From Sorghum bicolor (Eukaryota; Streptophyta; Magnoliopsida; Poales; Poaceae), in NCBI RefSeq assembly GCF_000003195.3, contig NC_012871.2, positions 14,454,293-14,518,292 on the forward strand: 64,000 nucleotides of DNA, given 5' to 3'. Each line of letters opens with the position of its first letter. Within the stretch, counting starts at the first letter, position 1. The translations under genes and the position numbers were made by a program. Positions 41,831 to 53,300 of the stretch are shown here, piece after piece. The notes beneath the pieces were generated by a model, which was given only the letters and a program-made list of their open reading frames with translations, was not told where the DNA came from and made no database searches.

Positions 41831-43129
41831 GTTGTCACTGTGGAGGAAGAGAAGCCTGCAAGCCGTCGAGCCACCAGCTGGGGAAGGCGCCCGCCCGCGC
41901 CACCGGCTAGGAGGCGCCTGTCCGCGCACCCGTCACGCCGACGAGCCGCCTGCGCCCCTGTGAACCGGGAGCCGCCAGGTTCGGCGGCACCGACCGTGAG
42001 GAGTTCCGTGCCTCGATCGATCGACGGGGCTAGGTTCGTCGGTGGCGGCGACAACTACGGCGTCACCACCGAGCAGGCCAAGGGTGGCGCGGTGATCCCT
42101 TCCCTTCGATCCGACTTGTTGTGATCGACTCCACTGAGGCAGGGCAGCTCGTGCTATCTCATTGTTTGTGTCAGAGACAGCCTGCAATTTTGTATCTGGT
42201 TTAATGCACCATAAGTTAGACCTTATGCATACCTATGAATTTCAATTAAAAAAGGATCAATACTCCGTACATGATTTTACATTACATCTTGGCAAGCAAA
42301 GACGACATCCTACCCATTTGGACATCATGCAATTTGTTGAGGATCTCTGTATGGCTATTCTTTAGTGAATATTCAGAGAAAGATATAACTAAGTGTATGC
42401 AGCTTAATGATATGAGACTTTTCTGATATATCAGTCAATCAGTGTATTCCAATTTTAACAATAATATTGTACCACAATAAACTGTTATACCGCTAGATTA
42501 ATTAGCCCATGTCTTTGCTTGCTCAGCAACCTGGCGGGGCAGACTTGTTCAGCTGTTATGACGGTCAAATGAGGGAGCCAGTTCGCAGTAGAAGCTGACT
42601 AGATGGTATTTGATTTTCAAGAGTCGACCACCAAGTTGTCATAAATTGATTACTTACAGCAATTTCTGAATCTTGCATTGCACATTTGAAGATGTCCTGG
42701 TGTATGTACCTCAGTTGGGGATGCCTTGCATCCATTTTTTTTGCAATGACCATCGCAAACATTAACATGGTTGCCTTTGTATGCAGCTGCTAGACACTTT
42801 CTTAAAGACATGCAAGCTTATTGCAGATTCCAGAAGTAAACACGGTATGGTGAGATCTCCCTTGATAGCTACTGCTCCTCATGGGCTTATCCATGTTGCA
42901 CGCCTGCAGTTGCAGATCAAGTGAAGGATTCTATTTAACAAAGGTTTCAGAATTCAGATTCTGATTTGCTGTATATCTTAGTACCAAGTGAACCAACAGC
43001 TTCCTTGCTGATATTATGCAATGCAAGTGGTAGTTGTTTCTGTCTGCAATGATGGCCAGAAATCTGAAATCACATGCAGGACAGAAGATATGTACAGATG
43101 GCATTGTGCTTGGTTAGAGAATAGGGTTG
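41831..43129. other. Region inside the inverted duplication, no recognisable gene
   Basis: A GC-rich part to about 42120 with frames of no recognisable family, then AT-rich DNA resembling noncoding transcript sequence. A noncoding gene or captured gene fragment is possible but not shown. Confidence 0.4.
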
Positions 43130-43139
43130 TTACTTGTTT

Positions 43140-44160
43140 GGAAAAAGTCTACATCACCCCTGAACTATGGGGTGGTGTCTACTTTAACCCACGAACTATG
43201 AAACAGTCTAATTTACACCCTAAACTATCCAAAACCGTTCAAATCACCCCCGTGTGGTTTTTATGGCGGTTTTGCTACAGTAACCGTGGTTTTGACTTTT
43301 TCATTTTTCCTATTTGTTTTCATATAATCTTTGAAAAATTATAGTAAATCACAGAAAAATCATAAAATAGAAAATCTAATTTTGTTGGACTCTGCATGAG
43401 TAGATCTACATAATGAATATATAATATGGTATACTTTAGTAAAAAAAATTTCTGTAGCTTTAAATTAGTTAGAAAAATCAAATTTTATCTGTAATTAATT
43501 GGAATAATTCATAGCTACAGCTTTTGTGGTCCAATTGTGGTGAAATTTTTATGATGGACTAATTATTCTATGCTTGAACTATAGTAAATATTTCATACTC
43601 ATCGGATCATGTATAACTTAGTTATAAATTTATTTATATTTAACAAGCATAAACCCGAATAAACCTGAATAAACTTAGTTATATATGATCCGATGAGTAT
43701 GAAATATTTACTATAGTTCAAGCATAGAATAATTAGTCCACCATAAAAATTTCACCACAAGTGGACCACAGAAGCTGCAGCTATGAATTATTCCAATTAA
43801 TTACAGATAAAATTTGATTTTTCTAACTAATTTAAAGCTACAGAAAAAATTTGTACTAAAGTATACCATATTATATATTCATTGCGTATATCTACTCATG
43901 TGAAGTCCAACAAAATTAGATTTTCTATTTTATGATTTTTTTGTGTGATTTACTATGATTTTCAAAGATTATATGAAAACAAATAGGAAAAATGAAAAAA
44001 TGAAAACCACATTACTGTAGCAAAACTGCCATAAAAAACCACCCGGGGGATGATTTGAATGATTTTGGATAGTTCAGGAGGTAAATTAGACTGTTTCATA
44101 GTTTAGAGAGGGTAAAGTAGACACCGCCCCATAATTCAGGGGGTGATGTAGACTTTTTAC
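43140..44160. mobile_element. Foldback element with about 500-bp inverted arms and 10-bp target duplication
   Basis: The 1021-bp element is an almost complete palindrome centred near 43650. Ends are GGAAAAAGTCTACATCACCC and (inverted) GTAAAAAGTCTACATCACCC. The direct repeat TTACTTGTTT flanks it at 43130-43139 and 44161-44170. A 9-11-bp duplication and very long arms fit a non-autonomous Mutator-like element. It has no coding capacity. Confidence 0.88.
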
Positions 44161-44170
44161 TTACTTGTTT

Positions 44171-44924
44171 AGTTAGCAGCCTAGGCCTTACAATAGAATG
44201 GCCAGAAATCTGGTTGAAATATATTTTTTCCACTTTATCATGATCCTGATCCACAAATTTGGAGGTGGTGTCTTAACCTGAGTCTGAGTAATGAATTCCA
44301 TCGCACCTTTGTTTTTCAAAGCACTGTGGATGTGTATGTCAAAATAGTGCATAGCTTGAAATAAAACCTTCACCGGTTCTCATGGACTCTACGTCTCTGC
44401 TACATTTCTGGTACGAAACAGATTATAGACTTCTAAAACTATTTCCTTCCGGACAACAACTACTTATAAACAAGTTCTAAACTTTTGTGCAGCCAAATTG
44501 CAAACTTTTGTACACCGTTATTCATCTTGACCTGCTGACTGTATTGTTTGAGCTACATTCCACAAACGCACAGCATTTGCCATTAGCTAGATTCAGTTGC
44601 AACAAGTAAACTGAATTCAGAAAAGTGAAACAAGATAATTGCTTTAGGTTCAACCCTCCGTTTCACTCGCACATACAAATACCCACTGAATCTCAAGAAC
44701 AATCGCATGGATAGAATCAATTCCTTACAAGAGTGGGTTACCAACTGAGCAGCCTCTTAACTAACATATTGTTGATGTAGCGGCTCCTAGCACACACAAG
44801 AGAGCGGGCGGTCTGTGGTGCGTGGGGCCGTGGACGTGGACGACCGTACCGCATGGGGGCGCGGACGGCTGCCTCCCCGGGCCGGTATGCCCTGCACTGC
44901 GTGACATTGCTGGCACAAGGAAAT
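44171..44924. other. Intergenic, no gene recognised
   Basis: AT-rich to about 44750, then GC-rich with frames rich in Arg/Pro/Ser that match no family I know. Confidence 0.4.
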
Positions 44925-45275
44925 GTGATCGGAGGAGGAGGGGGAAGGTGGTGCCGCACTTGGCTTTGTCCGCCGGCCGCCGCTGCTCGCGAATGGCTGC
45001 CGCAAGGACCGGAGGAGGGAGCTCCTAGGCTGCTTCTGCAAGGGCTGGGAGAGGGAGCAGACACGTCTACCTCGAGGGAAACGGCGCATGAAGACGGAGA
45101 CCTGCACACACGTTACTTCTCCTTTGGATCAGGGCTGGCCTTGGGCTGGGCATGGACGGGCAGGGCCCAGGCGGGACACAGTCATTTCTTTAATTAGCCG
45201 CTTTTGGATTCGTGCTATTTTTTAAAGAGGGAGTACCGGAGTAGTTCTTTTTTTTTAACCTGATGAAATTCTTAG
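44925..45275. repeat. Right arm of the diverged inverted duplication
   Basis: Inverted partner of 41497-41830. Its outer end carries ACTCCGGTACTCCCTCTTTA in reverse. Confidence 0.65.
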
Positions 45276-45313
45276 AAAAATACTTTTCCATGAACTCAAA
45301 TGTGATACAATAC

Positions 45314-47996
45314 TAGTCCCAGGAGGCTAGTAACACATTTATTACATCAGATAAGTTTCAGCGCAGTAGTCTCGGAAAGCATGGATAAGGAAGGCACGCT
45401 ATAATAATAAGACACCAAAATACAACGTAGGTCCAAAGGACCCAGAAACAAACGATATCACAATCGAACATCTAACGAGTCCCAATGCCACAGGCTTAGT
45501 TGGGTGCAGACACGACCTTACTCGAACGCCACTTCGGGATCGAAGTCCGGATCTTCCTCTGTTTAATAAAGCAAGGGTGAGTACAAAGTACACAGCAAAT
45601 CCAACCTTACCCTACGGAAGGGGATAACAATATATATGCATATGGATAAATCAAGGATGAAGCTTAGTTTTATTTGCATAAAGCTATCTTTTTACACATG
45701 CAAGGTTTCATTTCACAAATACTTTGTTGTAAAAGAACTCTTTTTCCACATATGATAGTATTTCTGAAAATGGGAGTTTGATCACAATTTTAAGTGTTGT
45801 TGAACCCTTGTTCCCACAACACAATGGCAGTCAACTATTTATTTCCAAAACCACACTCACTCTCATGTTTTCACTCATCCCAACCCATCTAGTTGTTGAA
45901 ACCAAACCATAACCCGCCCGAGACCGCGGACACGGCTATCCATATAGATTTACACTCTGCAGAGGTTGTACACTTTTCCCACAAGTAGGATACCATAACT
46001 TACACCGTCGTGCAAGCACAGATCCATCAAAGTCATTACCCTCCATAGCTAAGTAATAGCGCTCACCACGGGAACACTAAGGCCACATCTCATGATACCA
46101 CAATAATTCATAAAGCTTTTTTCATATATTTCCACAATTTCACATACATCACTTAGTGTCGTTGCACACCTNNNNNNNNNNNNNNNNNNNNNNNNNNNNN
46201 NNNNNNNNNNNNNNNNNNNNNNNNNNNNNNNNNNNNNNNNNNNNNNNNNNNNNNNNNNNNNNNNNNNNNNNNNNNNNNNNNNNNNNNNNNNNNNNNNNNN
46301 NNNNNNNNNNNNNNNCTTGTTCACAATACCGACAATTTATTTTCACCACTCACACCTTTTACTTTTAAAATCATTATATTTGAGAAAATATAGCGATGAG
46401 TATCCGGGATGAGTAACAAGTCCTAAGCATACTAAATAATAATATTTCTGTCATAGCATATTATTTGTTTCTAGGTTCGAACAAGACAATTACTGGGTAA
46501 TATCAATTCAAGGATGGCTATTCAACAGGTTTTAACTGAGCAGCGGAAATACTTCGTACATATATCGTACATGCAATATTTAAAACGGCTTCTACGGGTA
46601 GTGTTTAAAAATAGGATCAATATGCATCAAAGGGGATCGGTTGGACTTGCCTCCGTCGGCGTCCTCGGCAAACTCTTGCTGACAGTCCGGGTCCTCGGCG
46701 TCAAACTCGCGGTACTCGTCTCAACGTTCTCGTTTTCAGGCTCGTTCACTCCGTCAGCTAAAATACGCGACGACCAACACAGACAACAAGCACAGATAAA
46801 TAATCTCATAAATTCAAATAAGCTCTAAAAATCATGAAATTAATATGGGAGGTAGATCATGATTTTAGATGAATTTAGGAAAAAGAATTATTGAAATCAG
46901 AGTTAGCATGTGGTATTTGTAAAATGGCCGGAATTTAATTACGCGAAAAAGGCTAACGATGATTAAGGAATGGATACTTCACGAGATGATTTTTGGCTGC
47001 TAGTGCATGGTGCATGCATGTACTATTTGGAGTTAATGCTTATGGCCCACACATGTATGAGAAGAGAGAAATTAGCAGGGATCATTAGAGCTCTTCTGTA
47101 TGTCATGGTTTAATTCGTGGAGTTCTTGGCAGTGAATCGGTACAGACAAATACAAGGAGAAATACAAAAAAATACTACGGAAAGACAGAGAAGAGCAAGG
47201 AGATGCTCATGAGCTGCTCACCCCGTCCTGCGACGACAGTCGAGCTCGGCTTGTGCGTATGACCGTATACGATATACGCGAAGTGAGAGCGAGTGAGCGA
47301 GTGAGTGAACGTGCTTCTCGGGTGGTGAGAGTGAGCACTCGAGGCTGGCTTTTTATAGGCCAAAGCGCTCAGCTGCGTGCCATTACAAATGCTACTGTAG
47401 CGCATGGTCGGTGCCTAATTTGCATGCACGATGCATGCAAATGGACGGTGCCTAATCACCATGTCCTTGCATGCAGGTGCATGCAAATGGTCGGTGCATG
47501 CTTGCCATGCATTCATGCATGCATGCATGATATATTCGTGTGGGTGCACTGCTATGTTTTTCTTGCAGGTAAGCTTGCTGGTACTTGCTTGAAAAACTAT
47601 GAATGGTGCCCAGTTGTGCGTTGCGACTTGCTATCTTTTTGTACAGCAAAAGAGGAGCGGGAAAAAGGCAAGAGGTGGGGCCCACATGTCGCGGTGCGCG
47701 TGCGAGCGAGTGCGATCGGCGAGGGGGTCGGGCGTGAGTGCGCTGCGGCGCTGGTGGTGGTGGGGTCGGCGCACGCACCGTTGCCGGGTATCGGACAGAG
47801 CGAGCGAGCAAGAGGGATAAGTAGCGGACATATGATGCTCATGCCATGTGGTGCAGGTTATATTTAAAGATGGATAATTAGGATGGATTAGATGGAGATA
47901 CTATAGAGCTCAAATTATTTTTATAGTTTTTAAAATATATTTTGAAAATAATTTTTAATGCGAGTGATTTTTGAATGTGAATTTTTGGATGTTACA
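45314..47996 (-). mobile_element. Probable solo LTR (minus strand), with assembly gap
   Basis: The minus strand begins TGTAACATCC (47996), typical of LTRs. A 5-bp repeat AATAC lies at 45309-45313 and 47997-48001. A TATA box (TATAAAA, 47351-47357) and a poly(A) signal (AATAAA, 45338-45343) are in the same orientation. The far end reads ...GGGACTA, not a canonical CA, which lowers confidence. No gag-pol frame was seen. ATGCATGC simple repeats lie near 47515. Confidence 0.5.
46172..46315. other. Assembly gap (144 N)
   Basis: Unknown bases. Open frames spanning it are artefacts. Confidence 1.
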
Positions 47997-48234
47997 AATA
48001 CATATATCTTATATTAACATGCATCTACATGTGTTCAAATAAATGTGATATCAAAACATATTGCATGAAGACTTCGATAAAACTAAATTAATATTGTAGA
48101 TGTTTGTGCCCCTTTTAATAAATTCAGCTAAAGTTAAAAAATTGACTTAGAGCAAAGTCAAAGTAAAACTTTGATTTAAAACGAAGGATTGTGCCAAGCA
48201 AAAAATATATATCAGGTAGCTTAAGGGCTTGTAT

Positions 48235-48502
48235 GGATTCATTGGCACTAAAAATTACTTTGCAACAACTAAAATTAGTACTAGTGGATCGAAACAAACC
48301 TGCTAATTATTAGTTAGAGGGCTGCTAACGATTACTCTATTAGCAGGTTTGGAACTGCTAATAGGTGTTAATAGTTCATATGCATCTTCAACACACTATC
48401 CAACCATCTATTAGCAGATGGATTTAAACAATTTCCTATAAAAAATAGCAACTATTAACTATTAGCTAGCTAATTTTTAGTGCTAATGAATCCAATAGAC
48501 CC
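48235..48502. repeat. Tourist-like MITE
   Basis: Inverted ends GGGCTTGTATGGATTCATTG / CAATGAATCC-type with GGGTCT. Flanking TAA at 48232-48234 and 48503-48505. The interior is rich in ATTAGCAG and CTATTAG repeats. Confidence 0.8.
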
Positions 48503-48641
48503 TAAATATAGAAGAACCTAAAGCGCGAAATGTGATGACTATATACAGAGTATTCCCTTTGTTTTTTCATATGGCGTATTAGTCAGGTCCTAAATCAAAC
48601 ATTTGTATATTTTAATCTTAATTAATTTTAAAAATCATATA

Positions 48642-49239
48642 CTTTCTCCATCCCAAATTGTAAGTCATGCCAAAAATGTTGGAGAGTCAAAGCATATCAA
48701 CTTTGACCAAAATTATAGAAAAAATCACAAAGATTTATAATATCAAATAGGTATAATATAAAAATATAATTAATGAACAATGTAATGATACTAAGTTGAC
48801 ACCATAAATATTATTATCTTACTATATAAATTTGGTCAAACTTGAGATGATTTGACTCTCCAAGATTCAGGGTTCAAAATTTCGGCGAAATTTCGCGAAT
48901 TTCGGTAATTTCGGTGGTGGCCGAAAGAAAAATCCGAAATTTTATTATATACTAATACATGTGCTATATAACTTTAGACTCATATTTTCTATTGTTTATA
49001 TTGTATATTCTTCTATTCAATAGATGTGTAATCATAAATCATATTGATACTTGTTTAGATCTAATTTTTTTAAAAATAAAAGCATACTTCATGTGCTAGT
49101 CTCTAAAAAAATTTCGGCGAAATTTCGGCTGAATTTCGCGAAATTCGGTAATTTCGGTGGTGGCCGAAATTTTTGCGATAACGAAATTAAAAACCTTGCC
49201 AAGATTTATAGAAAGACTTATAATGTGGGATGGAGGGAG
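48642..49239. repeat. Stowaway MITE split by a hAT-type MITE
   Basis: CTTTCTCCATCCCAAATTGT at the left; the right end is GTGGGATGGAGGGAG. TA duplications lie at 48640-48641 and 49240-49241. The arms align across the inner insertion (TTGGAGAGTCAAA in both). Confidence 0.85.
48868..49198. mobile_element. hAT-type MITE with 8-bp target duplication
   Basis: Ends CAGGGTTCAAAATTTCG and (inverted) CAAGGTTTTTAATTTCG. The exact 8-bp duplication CCAAGATT is at 48860-48867 and 49199-49206. The inner TTCGGTAATTTCGGTGGTGG occurs twice in direct orientation near both ends. Confidence 0.88.
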
Positions 49240-49241
49240 TA

Positions 49242-50044
49242 GATTACAATATAAATTTATGTTTCTGACTTACTATGGGAAATAATTCTATATATTGAAA
49301 TTAATGGCCAAATCTAATATGACATGCAAAAAGTCTGGGACACGTTGAAATTCACGAGCTAGCCGCTTCCCACACGCTGCAGCCATGCTAGATCGTTGGT
49401 TTGCATTACATATATTGAATTATTGATGGACCATGGACCCATTCTTTTCTTGATTTCTTCGTTGGATTCCCTATTACAGCTGGTCCCCTTTCATACCCCA
49501 CCTTTGATATTACTGGGTCATGCTGACATTGCCCCCTTCATTTCCACGATTCAAGTAAAGATTTGACCTGCTATTTTCTCCAGGCGGGCACACGGTAAAG
49601 GTGACAACTGACAATTTTATTATTGGCTGGAGGCAAACAAAATACTAGCAGCATGTTCACAGAGGAGCTCACCAACTGGAAAGATCACATACACATCGAC
49701 AACTATATGAACATCTTGATTGACAAAATCTCCACATGCAACATCGACAGTGGAGACAACTATAAACATTTGAACTTGTCATGTCGTATTCAATATTCGC
49801 TACGTGCTACTCCGAACTGAAACGTTTGTAAAATGTCTTTGTAAAGTATGCACATGTCAATTCAGCAGCAATCGGCTTCAGATCAAATAATTGGGTGGAC
49901 AAAAGTTTGGATGAAATTCCGTATATCCCGCTTAGTTTTGTAATATATATACAGTTGTAAGGAGCCGAAGTCTCAAGTTACCGTATTGTATGCACACTTA
50001 CCACAAGCTATATACATATATATAAAAATTCAAAAACTTAGTAG
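49242..50044. other. Intergenic, no gene recognised
   Basis: Unique AT-rich sequence with a short unrecognised frame only. Confidence 0.45.
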
Positions 50045-50052
50045 CTCTACAT

Positions 50053-50205
50053 AGGGCATGTTTGATTCCCTTTCTAAATTTTAGCCAGCTAAATTTTAGT
50101 CACTTTAGTAGCTAAACTTCCAAACACACTGACTAAAAGGAGCTAAAATAGTTTAGTTCCACTAGTCACAGCTGATTAAAATTTAGTAAGGGGAACCAAA
50201 CAGGC
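50053..50205. repeat. MITE with GTTTGRTTCCC ends, 8-bp duplication
   Basis: Ends AGGGCATGTTTGATTCCC and (inverted) GCCTGTTTGGTTCCCC. CTCTACAT lies at 50045-50052 and 50206-50213, consistent with hAT insertion. It is close to the 3' end of the UGT80 gene. Confidence 0.7.
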
Positions 50206-50360
50206 CTCTACATTCTTTAATCTTTATAGGTAGGATGAAACGACTGGCTACGCATGTTGGTACTTCCCCTTCTCCTAAGCATGTGGCGCAACTTGTTCCG
50301 GACCGGTGATGCCACTTGCCACAAAGCCAAAGCAGGTGCTTGGAAATGCGGGGTTAGGAA

Positions 50361-53300
50361 TTAGGATGCCATGCCAAAACACCTCTTTACAGGGAGAAGC
50401 AGCGGTTGCATGAATGTTGACTGTGGTGCAGTTGGCGTTGCCTCGGAATCCCTTTTCTGTGGAAGATGTTTTAAAAAGGATTTTACAGCCCCATCAACAC
50501 CATCTTCTGATTCGATTGCCTTTGCTAGCTGAACAGCTCGTTCCTTTACCTGCAGTCAAACATAGCGAAACAACTCAATACGAATTGCAACTTAGCGCTC
50601 CATCTTTTTAGAAACATAGACATTAAAGATTGCAGGTAATATCTGCATTATTTTCATACACCTCCTTTATATAATCTCTTTGATTTCCCATCCTATGTAT
50701 AGAAACTAGCACAGAAATTAAAATGTTTACCTTTGGATCAATCATAAATTTGATTGCATCAATCAGTGATTGCAATTGTAATTGCTCCACAGGTATAGGT
50801 GGCGCCCCCAATCCTCTGGCATGCACCATGCTGCCCCAAAAGAATTGATCACCAAAGAATGGTATGATGGTAGTGGGGCACTACAAAATTTAGGGGTAAA
50901 CATGTCAGTCGGAAAACACACACACACAAATAGGGAGAGACGAGGGGATACCCCAGCCTTAAGACCAGCAGCAGTAGTGCCAGCACCACCATGGTGTACC
51001 TGAAAAGGACAAAGGCCATATTACAAGTCGTTAATTCCAAGATAACTAAAGAGTTCTTCTATGAAGTTCCTCTATTAACAGCCAGTTTGTCTCCTTACGT
51101 CGATCAACTGCCATTCCTGGGTCTGAACTGTTTTTACATAGCACAGCAATATCACACTCAGAACAAATATAGAAGAAACCACACTCAACAATTAAAATCA
51201 GTGCACTATTGCAAGTTTTCAGACACAGCACATAGCATAGCCAGAGCTATTGTCAGAGGTAAAACTAAGACAAAGGAAATGTCAAGCACTTCCATTGTCA
51301 CAGCTTCACAGGGCATGACTTCATTCAGTCTCTCAAGTCTGCAAAAATACAAGGAACCACTTGCATTTCACTACCTTTGTTCAATAACATGATCAGAGAA
51401 TCCCACTGATTCTTTAAGTATTCCTAATCTTTGTGTATTTATTTATTCAACCCCATTAGTTACAAATCCAACTGCTTCTATATTTTTATTAGAATCCCAA
51501 GTATGAATTCCAGGACAACACAGCCTAACATGCAATGAGGAATGCAACTATACACATGATTTGCAATCAGCAAAGCTCATCTCTAATTCTTCCCCAGCTT
51601 CATCTGCATAAGCTTTCCTCCATGTTAAACCATCATACTTGATTTTTGGCGTATAAGCATCTGAGAAAGAAAGACAGGTCTTACCACAGCTTTGCATTGC
51701 AAAAAGAGCCAATCATGTGGAACATTATCAAGTACATACACAAATTCCTTTGATTCTTCCACTGGAAATAAAATAGTTAGACATGCACATGCTATTATTA
51801 TTTTTATTATAAAAAGTTGGACATGCAAAGCCTCTGAAAGTGAAGAACATGGTAACATATCAAAAGTTAAAGAACTCTTATAACTTACAATTTCCAAGCC
51901 CGCCCCAACCCTTGTTAATGATACCTCTTTGTCCAGTAATTTCAAGCGCTTGGACAATGATTCTTGTCAACTTATCTGGTTCTGGGATTGGCTGGAAATA
52001 GGAGTCAGCAGTAATAAGCTAAAACATAAGACTAAAAAAAAAATGTGTAGCAGCTACTTATCAGGAAGGCCAAAATGTCACAAAATAATTAAAATACAAC
52101 TGTAGGGAGATTTTATCTTGATATCAATGATAAATTATTCCAGATAGCAATTGTACAGCAACAACTGTAGGCCAAAATGGTCGAGCCAACATTTAGCCTC
52201 AATTCCAACTTTGTACATGAGATTTGACTTGTTAGTAGTGGAGCCAAAAATGTAAGCATGTTTGAGATCCTTGCTATAAGATAAGAAAAACTCATAGAGT
52301 AATTGTTGGTGTGCGATCTGGTGATCACCACACCGGCGAGTAAATTTGTATTGGCGTGCCCCTGATCCGGATGGTTGTGCAAGAAGGACACAAGTGATTT
52401 ATACTGGTTCAGGCAAGGAGTGCCCTACATCCAGTGGGGGGAGAGATCTTGTATTATCTAGCACCGAGGTGCTTGTAGTAGGGGTTATAAGCTTAGCGAG
52501 AGAGAGTTACTCCCAAGTCTCAGGATGTGGGTGTAGCATGGAGAAAATACTCTGTGTGTTGCGAGTGTTGCTCTCGTGGTGTGTGAATGTGTGTGCCTGC
52601 CTAGAAAACGGTTCCTGCCCCTCCCTTTTATAGTCACAAGGGGAGGCAGGGTTGTACACATGTGCATTAAATTGTAATCTCTATCAGATCCAAGGCCCTG
52701 TAGCCTCACGCTCACACACCACGAGAGTGACACTCGCAAAACACAGCTTATTTTCTCCACGCTACACCCACATCCTGAGACTTGGGAGTAACTCTCTCTC
52801 CGCTAAGCTTGTAACCCCTACTACAAGCACCTCGGTGCTAGATAATACAAGATCTCTCCCCCCACTGGATGTAGGGCACTCCTTGTCTAAACCAGTATAA
52901 ATCGCTTGTGTCCTTGCACAACCATCCGGATTGTCACCCCTAGCGCCCAGGCCATACCTCGACTGCACCTCGCCATACCTCCGCAAAGCAGAGAGTTACT
53001 CCCAAGTCTCAGGATGTGGGTGTAGCGTGGAGAAAATACTCTGTGTTTTGCGAGTGTCGCTCTCGTGGTGTGTGAGCGTGTGTACCTGCCTAGAAAATGT
53101 TTCCTGCCCCTCCCTTTTGTAGTCACAAGGGGAGGCAGGGTTGTACACATGTGCATTATATTGTATTCTCTATCAGATCCAAGGCCCTGTAGCCTTGCTC
53201 TGCGGAGGTATGGCGCGGCTCAGTGGAGGCATGGCGTGTGCAGTCGAGGGACGGCCTCTGTCCTTCGGTCATTGTGGGCGCTAGGGGTGACAGTGCTCAT

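Noticed and set aside
41661..42124. Pro/Arg-rich frames in the GC-rich arm
   Set aside because: No recognisable domain, several competing frames, and it lies next to an inverted duplication.
46049..46368. Three open frames made mostly of X residues
   Set aside because: They only cross the run of N bases.
47253..47867. 204-aa plus-strand frame
   Set aside because: It lies in the probable solo LTR, is low complexity with ATGCATGC repeats and matches no family.
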